The notes under the pieces: model-generated
What the model was told of the DNA's origin: nothing
The model's input: the letters and a program-made list of their open reading frames with translations, nothing else
The model's database searches: none
NCBI GenBank assembly: GCA_937770485.1
Contig: CALJHX010000003.1
Location: 1 to 60,414, forward strand
Length of the DNA: 60,414 nt
From: an uncultured Verrucomicrobiae bacterium
GTDB lineage: Bacteria; Verrucomicrobiota; Verrucomicrobiia; Limisphaerales; UBA1096
Direction: 5' to 3'
Translations under genes and position numbers: made by a program
Part shown: piece by piece, positions 34,241 through 43,221 of the stretch
How the letters are laid out: each line of letters opens with the position of its first letter
How positions within the stretch are numbered: position 1 is the first letter of the stretch

Positions 34241-36955
34241 ATGAAACGAACACAGCGACGAACGCACAGCGCCCAGCTCAAGACCTGGGTTGCCGTTCTT
34301 GCAGGATTGCTCTCCCTTTCTGAGGCGTCCGCCAAAGACATACCAGCCTTTCCCGGAGCCGAAGGCCATGGCAGGTACACCATCGGCGGTCGTGGTGGAC
34401 GGGTGATCAAGGTGACCAACGTGAACGACAGCGGCGAAGGTAGTCTGCGAGCGGCTATTGAAGCGGAAGGCCCCCGAACTGTTGTTTTTGAAGTGTCAGG
34501 CACCATCGCCTTAGAAAGTCGACTCGTGATACGAAATGGCCATCTTACGATTGCTGGGCAAACCGCTCCAGGAGATGGCATCTGCTTAAAGAACCATGAG
34601 GTCTTCCTCGATGCTTGTGAGGAAGTGATTATTCGCTACATGCGTTTCAGAATGGGCGATGAAGCTCAGCAGCAAGCCGATGCGATTGGTGGTCAGAAGA
34701 ACCGAAACGTCATTGTCGACCATTGTTCGATGAGTTGGTCGACTGATGAATGCGCCTCCTTTTATGCCAATGCAAACTTTACCATGCAGTGGTGCTTGAT
34801 TGGCGAAAGCCTACGCCACTCGGTTCATAAAAGTGGCAAGCACGGCTATGGCGGCGTCTGGGGTGGCAAGAACGCTTCGTTTCATCACAACTTGCTTGCC
34901 CATCACGACAGCAGGAACCCTCGGCTTGGAGAATATGCGTCCGCCTATGCGCTCTCCGATCGCGTCGATATCAGAAATAACGTGATCTACAATTGGCAAG
35001 GCAACAGTGGCTATGGAGGCGAAGGGATGAATGTCAATATGGTGAACAACTATTACAAACCAGGGCCCGCGACGAACAGGAACCAAGACCGAATCGTGGC
35101 CATTTGGAATCGAATTGAGACCTGGGATCCTTTGTACAATGTGTGGGGGAAATTCCACATCGATGGCAATGTCGTCAAAGGCTCGGAAAGCGCGACGACT
35201 GACAACTGGACGCATGGTGTTCAGTTTGATTCCAAATGGAGTCACATCGCGGATGCAGAAAGGCAAAGCCTGCGCTTGGAGAACCCCTTAGAAACAGGCG
35301 TGGTGACGACCCATGACGCCGAGGAAGCCTATCAGAAAGTGCTTCAACTGGTAGGTGCTAGTTTAAAAAGAGACTCGGTCGATCAGAGGATTATCCATGA
35401 TGTCAGCACCGGCACGGCAACCTGCACCGATGGTGGGAATGGCAGCACCCATGGCTTCATTGACACGCAAGAAGCTGTCGGTGGCTGGCCTGAATTAAAG
35501 TCCCTACCAGCGCCCACGGACACCGATGACGATGGGATGCCCGATGCCTGGGAGACTGCTAATGGGTTGGATCCCAAAGATTCCAAAGACGGCAATGCAG
35601 ACGCGAACAACGACGGCTACACCCATATCGAAGATTACCTGAATAGTTTGGCACTGCCCTACTATGATACAAAGCCTATCATCAGTACTGTCAGCCCGGA
35701 AGCGAATGAAATCTTTATCGCGTCTTCTGCCGTGACTATTGATGTCGACGCGTACGCCAATGACTACAATGGCGGCTCGATCGCAAGAATAGAATTGTAT
35801 GTGGATGAGCAACTCGTCAAAGCAGAGGATGACGCCAACCGCCTCACGGCGACGCTCGAGGGCATCTCTCATGGGATGCACCGCATGGTGGTGAAAGCCA
35901 CAGATGACACTGGCAATGTATTTACGGAGACGACCACCGTGTATGTCGGCACCCAAAGAGTGAGGGTCGACATCGCAGAGGATGCGCATAATGGACGAGT
36001 CACCTTGGAGCCAGAAGGCGGCCTCTACACAGAGGGAGTGGATGTGAGAGTTGAGGCGGTTCCGGACGAGGGCTATCGTTTTCACAGTTGGATAAAAGAC
36101 ATCGAGAGCGATCAGAAGCAACTGACGATCAAGACTGGAAATGATATCACCCTAAAACCTGTCTTTGAGGCTACTGAAGATCCTCTCGATAAGTACAGAA
36201 AGCCCATACGAATCACCTTCGGCCCCTTGGAAGGTTTCTACGCGGCTCCTGGCTACATCGTAGATGGTGGCAGTCAATATTCAGAGAAGCTCAATGGCTA
36301 CACATACGGTTGGCTTGAGGGATACCATCTTGGAGGCGAGTTTGATCCTTCCGAGTCAGACATCGTGCGGTCGACTCACAATATCTTTGAGACAGAGGCA
36401 AGCAATCACTCCTGGGGCATTGCCTTGCCTAAGGGATCTTACAAAGTCACCTTGGGGCTTGGTGCCAAGCAATCGCAAAAGGCGATCAAGGTGAATCTAG
36501 GGCAATTGGCATCCGATCGCCCTCCCTTATTGATCAACGATCCGATAAAGACTGACACATATAAAGAGTATGTATTTGAAGAGTTCGAAGTGAAAGATGG
36601 CGGCAGTGGTCTAGCGAACGCACGACTGACTCTAAGCAGCGCGAATCAAACCGAAATCTATTTCATTGCGATCGAATTGGTGAGAATGGGTGGAAATAGG
36701 AAACTTAGAGTCACCCATGGTAGCGGTAGCGGAGCCTACAATGATTTGAGCGGCCCGGTTCTGATCAAGGCAAACCCACCTGCTGAAGGCATGGTGTTTG
36801 ATAGATGGGTTGGCAACGCCGAGCCACAGTATTTCGAGAGGATCGATCAGTGGAAACGCAGTAGAGAGTATATCGAAGACATCTATTCCTCGACGACGTT
36901 TGTGACAGATCTCGACTACGTGACGTCTGTGAGCGCTACCTACCGAAAGAAGTAG
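34241..36955 (+). CDS. Large multidomain secreted pectate lyase-like protein
   Basis: 904 residues from ATG 34241 (an upstream TTG is possible). Signal peptide ending near SEASAKDI; beta-helix lyase domain to about residue 410 (FPGAEGHGRYTIGGRGGRVI, LTIAGQTAPGDGICLKN, NFTMQWCLIGESL, SFHHNLLAHHDSRNP). Then calcium-type repeats (DTDDDGMPDAWE, NNDGYTHIEDYLNSL), an Ig-like domain (about 480-570), a beta repeat with GYRFHSWIKDI, a malectin-like carbohydrate-binding domain (about 660-820) and a final beta repeat. Acts outside the cell on pectin-like polymer; the extra domains probably hold it to substrate. Intact, in contrast to the broken giant genes at 3-14 kb. Confidence 0.85.
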   Translation: MKRTQRRTHSAQLKTWVAVLAGLLSLSEASAKDIPAFPGAEGHGRYTIGGRGGRVIKVTNVNDSGEGSLRAAIEAEGPRTVVFEVSGTIALESRLVIRNGHLTIAGQTAPGDGICLKNHEVFLDACEEVIIRYMRFRMGDEAQQQADAIGGQKNRNVIVDHCSMSWSTDECASFYANANFTMQWCLIGESLRHSVHKSGKHGYGGVWGGKNASFHHNLLAHHDSRNPRLGEYASAYALSDRVDIRNNVIYNWQGNSGYGGEGMNVNMVNNYYKPGPATNRNQDRIVAIWNRIETWDPLYNVWGKFHIDGNVVKGSESATTDNWTHGVQFDSKWSHIADAERQSLRLENPLETGVVTTHDAEEAYQKVLQLVGASLKRDSVDQRIIHDVSTGTATCTDGGNGSTHGFIDTQEAVGGWPELKSLPAPTDTDDDGMPDAWETANGLDPKDSKDGNADANNDGYTHIEDYLNSLALPYYDTKPIISTVSPEANEIFIASSAVTIDVDAYANDYNGGSIARIELYVDEQLVKAEDDANRLTATLEGISHGMHRMVVKATDDTGNVFTETTTVYVGTQRVRVDIAEDAHNGRVTLEPEGGLYTEGVDVRVEAVPDEGYRFHSWIKDIESDQKQLTIKTGNDITLKPVFEATEDPLDKYRKPIRITFGPLEGFYAAPGYIVDGGSQYSEKLNGYTYGWLEGYHLGGEFDPSESDIVRSTHNIFETEASNHSWGIALPKGSYKVTLGLGAKQSQKAIKVNLGQLASDRPPLLINDPIKTDTYKEYVFEEFEVKDGGSGLANARLTLSSANQTEIYFIAIELVRMGGNRKLRVTHGSGSGAYNDLSGPVLIKANPPAEGMVFDRWVGNAEPQYFERIDQWKRSREYIEDIYSSTTFVTDLDYVTSVSATYRKK

Positions 36956-37002
36956 CGCACCTCCGCCATCGGTTGAAGTAGGATCGTAGCGCTGGCTTCA
37001 CT

Positions 37003-38613
37003 CTAGTTCACTGCCTTGAAGAACTTCCAAATCTCGTTGACCGAGCTGATCCCGGCGCCATTGCGCTTGTGTGGGAAACGGTGCCCGAAGTCCTCGATCT
37101 TGTAATGCCAGACCTGCTTGCCGTTCGCGCCGTCTTTATAGTAGTGGGCGGTGGTCTTGTCTGAGAGTTTCACCACTTCTTCTGTCTTGGTCTGGTTCAG
37201 TCCTTTCCAGAATTCCATGATGTCGTCTTGGTTCGGCGCGCCGCCCCAGCCGCCCTTTGGAGATATGCTGCCGTCGTAGGGAACGATCTCGTCGTGAAGC
37301 CCTGAGATTTGTAAGATGGGCACGGGCTTGATCTGATCCCGGTGTTCCCAGGTGTAACCACTCATGGTGCCGATGACGGAGGCGGCGGCTTTGAAGACCT
37401 CTGGTTTCTCTGCCACCAAGGTGTAACTCATGAAACCTCCATTTGAAATGCCGCAAGTGAAGGTCTTATTAGGGTCGAGCTTGTGTGTTGACTGCAGATG
37501 GACGGCGAGAGCTGAGAGGAAACCGATGTCGTCGACCTTGCTGATTTTAAAGCGGGCGTTCCAGTGCGGGACTCCCTCGCGATCTTTCTCCCCCTGAGGA
37601 TAGCAGACAGCGAATCCGTTAGTGTCGGCCACGCGATTCATGCCAAGCTCCATGTAGCCGCGCGCATCACCCCGATAGCCGTGGAGCAAGAAGACGAGGG
37701 GTGCGTTGTCTGGGAGATCCTTGGGACGGTGGATGAGGTAGCGTCTCTCGACCTCGCCGTGATTGAATGTGAGGAAAGTACTGGGGACGTCTGTCCTCTC
37801 CTCCTCAGACGCTGCCTGATTGCCAGGCAAGCGCTGCTCGAACAGCCATTTTAAGAAATCGGGTTCGGGATCGCAGCGTTCTCCACTCATGAGTGTGCTG
37901 CCATTATCTGCGCCCGGAATCATCTTTCCGGCGATGCCGTGTCCGTCGCCTTTGAAGGTGGTGAGCTTCATGTTGCCACCCAATTCCTTCAGTTCATTGA
38001 AGAGTTCCAGATTGCGATCGTAAGGGCAGACCTTGTCCTGATCGCCATGAAAGGCCCAGATTGGAACGTCTTTCATCTTGGAAGGATCGATGAACTCTTC
38101 CGTTCGCTTCAATCCGGTGCCGGCGGAGGGAGCGATGGCAGCAAAGTACTTCGGAGCGAATTGTATGAGTATGTTAGATCCATGACCTCCCATAGAATGG
38201 CCCATCATGTAGATGCGATCTTTGTCGACCGCTGGGAGCTCGGCGATGACCGCCTGGATCATTCTCAGATGAGTTTCATCCCAGAGCCCGGTGGATTGAG
38301 GTGCTAAGACATAGCAGGGGTAGTCTTTGCGAATCTGCTTCTCGGCAAGTTGCTGATTCCATTGCTTCAATTGTTTGCGATTGTCAGTGCCCTTCCCACC
38401 ACCGCCATGGAGGGAGACGATCACGGGGTAGCGCTCGTTGGCGTCGAAGCCCAAGGGACTCATGAGACGATAGGGCAAGTCGTCATGGACCTTGGCTTCG
38501 TAAGCGTTCACCCATTCGCTCGCCGCTTGGGCAAGGGCCGCGTGGGGCGCCATGGTGAGGAGCGTGACAAGCAGCAGGGTACGTGAGATGAAAGGCATGC
38601 GCGACGATGGCAT
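37003..38613 (-). CDS. Secreted protein with two feruloyl/acetyl esterase-type hydrolase domains
   Basis: 536 residues with a signal peptide (a start five codons in, MPFISRTLLLVTLL, is equally possible). Two alpha/beta hydrolase domains lie in tandem. Residues about 40-260 have an HGGGGKG oxyanion region and nucleophile motif GHSMGGHG. Residues about 300-530 have HGYRGDARGYME, nucleophile motif GISNGGFMS and GLHDEIVPYDGS. The second resembles the LpqC/CE1 polyhydroxybutyrate depolymerase-feruloyl esterase family. The pair could remove acetyl or feruloyl side groups from pectin or xylan. Convergent with the lyase gene and last gene of the polysaccharide cluster. Confidence 0.8.
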   Translation of the reverse strand: MPSSRMPFISRTLLLVTLLTMAPHAALAQAASEWVNAYEAKVHDDLPYRLMSPLGFDANERYPVIVSLHGGGGKGTDNRKQLKQWNQQLAEKQIRKDYPCYVLAPQSTGLWDETHLRMIQAVIAELPAVDKDRIYMMGHSMGGHGSNILIQFAPKYFAAIAPSAGTGLKRTEEFIDPSKMKDVPIWAFHGDQDKVCPYDRNLELFNELKELGGNMKLTTFKGDGHGIAGKMIPGADNGSTLMSGERCDPEPDFLKWLFEQRLPGNQAASEEERTDVPSTFLTFNHGEVERRYLIHRPKDLPDNAPLVFLLHGYRGDARGYMELGMNRVADTNGFAVCYPQGEKDREGVPHWNARFKISKVDDIGFLSALAVHLQSTHKLDPNKTFTCGISNGGFMSYTLVAEKPEVFKAAASVIGTMSGYTWEHRDQIKPVPILQISGLHDEIVPYDGSISPKGGWGGAPNQDDIMEFWKGLNQTKTEEVVKLSDKTTAHYYKDGANGKQVWHYKIEDFGHRFPHKRNGAGISSVNEIWKFFKAVN

Positions 38614-38814
38614 AGAAGAGAAGAGATGAGAAGTTGAATGAGCCGTTGTGACGGGACTATGATTTCACTTTTATAGCATTACCCAAGCTTCCTCAAACTT
38701 GTTTAAGCGGCCATTGTTGTCGTTGTAGATTTAAGCAGTCCCGCATCTCTCCTTCCCTTTAGCTGGCACACCTTAGTTTCCACTGCCATTATTTCTGCAC
38801 CACAAATTCTGTAA

Positions 38815-39174
38815 TAAATCAACTACTACTAACAACAATCGCAGCCGTGGTGCTGGTGGGGTTTGCTACGACGCAGTCGCCAAACTCACCGCTTTTTGAT
38901 GCTATTAAAAAATGAGATATTGAAGCTGTAAAAAGCACTTGGATGCTGGTGCTGATGTTAATACGAAGGATGAAGACGGATACACTCTTTTGACTGTGGC
39001 TGTTGCTTATGGTAGCAAGGAAATTGTCAGAACTATTAATCTTCAACGGTGTGGATGTGAATGCGTTTGACCCGCAAGTTCGAGAGAAATCCATCGAAAT
39101 ATACGAAGTCGCCGACCTCCCTCCGCAAACACGGCGGCAAGACGAGTGCAGAATTGAAAGCCGAAGGGAAATGA
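38815..39174 (+). pseudogene. Heavily decayed ankyrin lipoprotein cassette
   Basis: The signal module is recognisable (QLLLTTIAAVVLVGF), but the start codon is ATA in place of ATG. An in-frame TGA follows at about 38914 and at least three frameshifts break the ankyrin body (ADVNTKDEDGYTLLTV, LLIFNGVDVNAF). The end reads LRKHGGKTSAELKAEGK at 39174. Damage by substitution as well as shifts shows true decay here. The gap 38614-38814 has no gene. Confidence 0.75.
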
Positions 39175-39224
39175 AACACATACTAATAACAACAATCTCA
39201 GCTGTGCTGTTGGCGTATATCTAA
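39171..39224 (+). pseudogene. Signal-peptide stub of an ankyrin cassette
   Basis: Seventeen codons (MKHILITTISAVLLAYI) start by ATGA overlap with the previous cassette end and stop. Only the fixed start module remains; the DNA behind belongs to the esterase gene in the other direction. It marks a junction where a cassette body was lost. Confidence 0.65.
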
Positions 39225-39227
39225 AGC

Positions 39228-40121
39228 CTATGGACTCATAAGCCTAAAAAAAGACGACTTCCCTCTCTTCGCAGTAAAAGGTATGCGAAATACATCTCCC
39301 TCTAATCGACCAGCCCACTTACACACCTTCCAAATAATTTCCTTATTTTTGCTACGACGCGGAACAGCGCCTTCCTCCAGCACATAGCCACCATAAATTG
39401 CTGGCCACTCTATCTCAGTTTGCCGGTTTCGTTGCAGTCTTTTTATTGTGATTGTTGGTCGTGTTAATTCAGATTCGACTCTAATTATTTTTTCGTAAGC
39501 AATTGCGGCCATTGTTGTAGTTCCGTAAATATCAGGATGGACTGAATCAGGAAATAATTCTTGAAGCCCTAACATACGTTCATGAAACTCTATCAACTCG
39601 AGGCCGAAGCTTTGAGCTAAACCCCTAACTGCTGGGGCTATCTTCTTTGCTACCACTTCCGGGCAATCTGGACCAAAAGCTGCAGAAAAGATTGGACATG
39701 GTGTAGCCAGCAAAATACGCGGATTGCTAGGTAGACTTTGGTATCTTTTAATTAATGACTCATAGTCACTTACAAAATGTTTTCCGTAGGTGCTCCAGTT
39801 GTGTGGTTTGGAATCGTTGGTTCCTAATTTTATTATGATAATATCAGGCTCCCAATTCAGGGTTGTATTGTAAGTGTAATCGTTTGTGTATGGATAGTCC
39901 CCCTTCTTTAGTAGCGTTCGACCACCAAGTCCAAAATTTTTGACTTCATATTCATCACCCAGCATTTGGCCTAGTTTCATTGGATAGGTCAATTTCCCCA
40001 ATCCAAATCCTTGTGTGATGCTGTCGCCAACACATGCCACCTTGACAGAGGCTCTTGATTCAATGGTAGAAAACAACATTAATGCCAGATAACTCAGATA
40101 TTTAATTTTTATTCTCTTCAT
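39228..40121 (-). CDS. Secreted SGNH/GDSL esterase
   Basis: 297 residues with a signal peptide ending near ESRASV. The SGNH blocks are present: GDSIT (nucleophile Ser), NFGLGGRT (Gly), LGTNDS (Asn) and DSVHP (Asp, His). A C-terminal beta segment of about 80 residues ends in IPFTAKRGKSSFFRLMSP; the word FTAKRGK is shared with the fused ankyrin protein at 24964. Likely an acetyl esterase acting on carbohydrate outside the cell. A+T-rich compared with the pectin cluster, so perhaps acquired separately. Confidence 0.8.
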   Translation of the reverse strand: MKRIKIKYLSYLALMLFSTIESRASVKVACVGDSITQGFGLGKLTYPMKLGQMLGDEYEVKNFGLGGRTLLKKGDYPYTNDYTYNTTLNWEPDIIIIKLGTNDSKPHNWSTYGKHFVSDYESLIKRYQSLPSNPRILLATPCPIFSAAFGPDCPEVVAKKIAPAVRGLAQSFGLELIEFHERMLGLQELFPDSVHPDIYGTTTMAAIAYEKIIRVESELTRPTITIKRLQRNRQTEIEWPAIYGGYVLEEGAVPRRSKNKEIIWKVCKWAGRLEGDVFRIPFTAKRGKSSFFRLMSP

Positions 40122-40414
40122 TGCTCTTTTTATTAAAGAACCATCTTTATCAATACTGTAAGTAATATTAATATCAATAGATTTATATTTAATAACAGGA
40201 TGTCATAATAATCGAATAAAGACATATTTAAGCTCCTCATTACAAGAGTTATATTATTAAAAATAATGTAGGTAAATATTGAAATTATTATATTTATGTG
40301 CATTGAGTCCCTGTAGGTATTTTCTCCAAAAATCGCAGCAGACCTATTCGGTAAATTAAATTAAGGATGTTAGAGAGTCAGAGTAAGATAGATCTAGAAA
40401 AATACCCAACTTAC
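40122..40414. other. A+T-rich spacer without genes
   Basis: Long A/T stretches (40122-40360) with many stop codons in all frames. It probably contains the promoter of the minus-strand esterase and otherwise shows nothing I can name. Confidence 0.4.
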
Positions 40415-40468
40415 CTCCGCAAACACGGCGGCAAGACGGGTGAAGAATTTAAAACTGCTGGCAACTAA
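40415..40468 (+). pseudogene. Orphan ankyrin-cassette end
   Basis: It reads LRKHGGKTGEEFKTAGN and stops, without a body upstream. A decayed minus-strand tail of the NNNPxAFKWWSGLV type follows at once. The rest up to 40644 shows no gene. Confidence 0.65.
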
Positions 40469-40644
40469 ACCAACTCCCTCCACCACTTAAACGACTTTGG
40501 TTTTTTAGGTTGGCCGCATACTTTCCAATAACAGTTAAAAAGTTAATCAAAATTTTAATGGTGAATTTGAATTGATTTCTATTATACCTAAGATAACAAA
40601 GACTGAAGTTGTCTTTTGGCTGACTTTTGTTACTTTAATTAAGT

Positions 40645-41115
40645 ATGAAAGTTTTAACTTATCTTGTAGTTATCTTCTCGGTATTTGCCGGGTTAGAAGT
40701 TCAAGCGGAAGAAAAGAAAAAGTCTGATTTTATCAAGATAATCATTGAGTCGAACGACTTAATGAAGTTCAACAAAACTTCGATTTACGCGGAAAAAGGG
40801 AAGTCTTACAAGATCACGCTAAAGAATGTCGGCACACTTCCCAAAGCAGCTATGGGGCACAATTTAGTCATACTGAATCCTGGAACGGATGCTTTAAAGT
40901 TCGGTACGGAGTTGATCACTAAACACGGAGCTACACTTCAAAACGAATGGAAACCTGTAAAGGCAGGCAAACAGGTGCTCGCTCAAACTAAAATGATCGG
41001 GCCTAGCGAGGAGGACACTTTGAAAGTTAAATTTGACAAGGTCGGGGTCTATCATTTTCTCTGCACCTTTCCTGGGCACTTCGCCCAGATGCGGGGCGTC
41101 ATTAATGTCAAGTAG
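40645..41115 (+). CDS. Azurin-like blue copper protein
   Basis: 156 residues with a signal peptide (VLTYLVVIFSVFAGLEVQA). The cupredoxin copper ligands of azurin are all present: His72 in MGHNLVI, then Cys140, His145 and Met149 in LCTFPGHFAQM. Periplasmic one-electron carrier; azurin-type proteins pass electrons from cytochromes to terminal enzymes. Flanked by decayed cassette ends on both sides and without a redox partner nearby. Complete. Confidence 0.9.
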   Translation: MKVLTYLVVIFSVFAGLEVQAEEKKKSDFIKIIIESNDLMKFNKTSIYAEKGKSYKITLKNVGTLPKAAMGHNLVILNPGTDALKFGTELITKHGATLQNEWKPVKAGKQVLAQTKMIGPSEEDTLKVKFDKVGVYHFLCTFPGHFAQMRGVINVK

Positions 41116-41128
41116 CCTGGCGATATGC

Positions 41129-41182
41129 CTCCGCAAACACGGCGGCTAGACGGGTGAAGAATTGGAAGCTGCTGCCGACTAA
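41129..41182 (+). pseudogene. Decayed cassette end with internal stop
   Basis: The frame reads LRKHGG, TAG, TGEELEAAAD and stops at 41182. Orphan copy directly behind the azurin gene. Confidence 0.6.
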
Positions 41183-41260
41183 ACCAACCCGCTCCACCAC
41201 TTGAACGTTACAGGGTTGTTGTTCCAGACCGTGCACGATCCCGTAGCCAGACGGCACACT
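41179..41260 (-). pseudogene. Minus-strand tail ending NNNPVTFKWWSGLV
   Basis: The frame reads VCRLATGSCTVWNNN, PVTFKWWSGLV and a stop at 41179. It matches the tail at 20746 over at least 25 residues. A shorter copy lies at about 41670-41720. The parent gene is not in the window. Confidence 0.45.
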
Positions 41261-41438
41261 TGCGTTCTTAATGGCTGGCTACGCACGGGTCTTTTCAATC
41301 AGGTATTCTTATTTGACCAACAATGAACTGTTGCGAAATTTATAAGATCAGCTTCAAGGTTGCTGACCTCCTTTAACTTATAGTCATAGTTAAGGTTAGT
41401 CCCGTCAGCTTTGCCTCTAAGTCAACGGGATTATTTTA

Positions 41439-41609
41439 ATGAAAATAAATTTAGATAAACTTCTGGATTCAGATAATCACCAAATTTTTAAGAAAAACGT
41501 TACTCCTAAGTTCAACACGTGCCAAAAATGTGGGAATCGTCTTAAAAGACATAGTAAAAGATTTTGTGGCCTGAGATGCTCAGGTATTAAACCCAAGTGG
41601 AAAAAATAA
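41439..41609 (+). CDS. Small zinc-finger-like protein, 56 residues
   Basis: ATG 41439 to TAA 41607. Lys-rich, with two Cys pairs (CQKCGNRLKRHSKRFCGLRC), a pattern that binds zinc and often nucleic acid. A short hairpin (CCCGT at 41401, ACGGG at 41425) lies just before. No exact family. Confidence 0.5.
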   Translation: MKINLDKLLDSDNHQIFKKNVTPKFNTCQKCGNRLKRHSKRFCGLRCSGIKPKWKK

Positions 41610-41788
41610 TTCAAAAGCGACATCTTCGTAGTCTTTTTGGTTAATTAGATCTTTAAACTAGCTATATCTAAACCAATCCCCTCCACCACCTGAACGCTGC
41701 AGGGTTGTTGTTTGAGGGCATTAGTTAAATCTGCTCTTTTTTCCTGCTGCTTGATCGTGAACTGGTATTGGCATCTCATTTGGTTGCT

Positions 41789-41971
41789 ATGCCGGACGGA
41801 ATGAAACTATGTAATGTTTGCGGTAAGACAGTTTCACCCAAGGCACAAACTTGTCCTCATTGCGGTGTGGCGGAGCCTGCGCCTAAGTAAGAAATTGGGT
41901 TGCTTGTTATGGGTTTAGTTGGTGCAACCGGTTTCGTCATAACCATGATTCCAAAAAGCTGCAAAAGCTGA
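41789..41971 (+). pseudogene. Zinc-ribbon membrane protein interrupted by TAA
   Basis: The first 33 codons (LCNVCGKTVSPKAQTCPHCG) are a zinc ribbon and stop at 41890. The same frame continues without a stop through a membrane helix (IGLLVMGLVGATGFVITMIP) to TGA 41971. Zinc ribbon plus one helix is a common small-protein layout, so one nonsense change probably split the gene. Confidence 0.45.
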
Positions 41972-42078
41972 CATCACGGCACACTTGGGTGGCACTGCCA
42001 GCACCGCTTGACGTTTAACTGACGGTGGAGTCTGATTAAGTCTTTGCTAAAATAGGATAATATTAAATCATTAATCAA

Positions 42079-42210
42079 ATGAAGAAGATTGATTACTCGA
42101 AATGGTATGGCTCACATGTTTGCCCTTTTTGTGTAAAGAAACATGAAAAAGATGATATTCGAACTGAAGAAGTTAGGATTCCAAGGGGTTTCGGATATTT
42201 TAGTAAATGA
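42079..42210 (+). CDS. Small CxxC protein, 43 residues
   Basis: The frame from ATG 42079 reads KWYGSHVCPFCVKKHEKDDI and RIPRGFGYFSK before TGA 42208. Codons after the stop (YGSHKVKISYRKECHNV) repeat the word YGSH and hold another Cys, so the gene may once have been longer. Unknown function; weak support. Confidence 0.3.
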   Translation: MKKIDYSKWYGSHVCPFCVKKHEKDDIRTEEVRIPRGFGYFSK

Positions 42211-42293
42211 TATGGCTCACATAAGGTGAAAATTTCTTACCGCAAGGAATGCCATAATGTTTTACAAATTATTTTCAAAGTCCTGCTCGAATT

Positions 42294-42506
42294 GTGTTCG
42301 GTTGTATTGCTGGTGCAATAGTTATGAGCGGCTTTCTTTTCGGCCTGGGCTACATTTTGGGGCCTAAGGAAGGCGTCGACGAATCTACTGCACAAACGGC
42401 AATTCCCGTTATCTCTCTTGGATTCGGGATTGTCGTCTATTATATTATAAATCACCAGAACACCCGTAGCAAAGAGATCATACAAAAGATCGAATCAAGA
42501 TATTGA
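42294..42506 (+). CDS. Small two-helix membrane protein
   Basis: 70 residues from GTG 42294. Two predicted membrane helices (IAGAIVMSGFLFGLGYILG and AIPVISLGFGIVVYYIIN), then a charged tail. It overlaps the end of the minus-strand helicase remnant. No family recognised. Confidence 0.45.
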   Translation: MFGCIAGAIVMSGFLFGLGYILGPKEGVDESTAQTAIPVISLGFGIVVYYIINHQNTRSKEIIQKIESRY

Positions 42507-43047
42507 TTCATCAGGTTTATCCAGCCTAGCATCCGCTGCCAGTTCTTTTGGAGCAAATAAGACGAACCGTGACCATTGTCTTCAGCCAGTTTGTAAATCT
42601 GTGATTTGCTCATTGGCTCAGTTATCCGTGCAATTAAGGCATCCAAGTCCTAGCCTTGCTCCGTGCCTTGGCGATTTGCTTCTTGGTTGGCTTCTTGGGT
42701 GCAGCCTTAGCCTTTGCCTTCGGCTCCTTCTTGGCCTTCTCCATCACTACCGGCAATGGCGTCTGCTCCCACAGGATACCGTCATCGCTGTGCTTGAGGT
42801 GGATGACGTTGGTGCGGTCACCCTCAAGTCTGGTCGCTCCCGCTCGCTTGCCGCGCTTGGCCAAGACCAAGCGGAAGTGACCCTCGTCCTTGGTGGTGCT
42901 GAGAAGACACACTGCACGCGCCCAGTTGGTTAGCTCGGCACTGCCTGTGCCTGCATAGTTCTGATCCGTTGTGACCCGATGTGACTTGGACTTGGGATCA
43001 GCAGCAGGCTTGGCAGTGTGGTGCCGAGAGGTCAATAATAGTTGCAA
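42452..43047 (-). pseudogene. RepA-like replicative helicase (AAA ATPase), C-terminal remnant
   Basis: The frame reads AGTGSAELTNWARAVCLL and FRLVLAKRGKRAGATRLEGD, the C-terminal core of RepA/AAA_25 helicases of plasmids, phages and integrative elements, then a Lys/Ala-rich linker. After a shift near 42650 it goes on with LDALIARITEPMSKSQIYKL, the winged-helix-like end usual in this family. The ATP-binding N-terminal half is absent. A clear sign that mobile-element DNA once lay here. Confidence 0.7.
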
Positions 43048-43221
43048 TAGCAGTTGCCTATTCCAGGCACCAGAGTGCCCCTAGGAGAGACAATTGGCCT
43101 GCGCATAGGAAAGCTTTGCCTCCAGGTTTTTTAAGTGCTTCTAAAGGCGAATCTGAAGCCTGTTTTAAAATGGTGAATGTTGAAAGTTACAATGGTTAAC
43201 AATTGGTACTCTTGAGTTAAC

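Noticed and set aside
20746..41720. Repeats of the ankyrin region as a CRISPR array
   Set aside because: Repeat units are long, coding and unevenly spaced; no short repeats with equal spacers and no cas gene.
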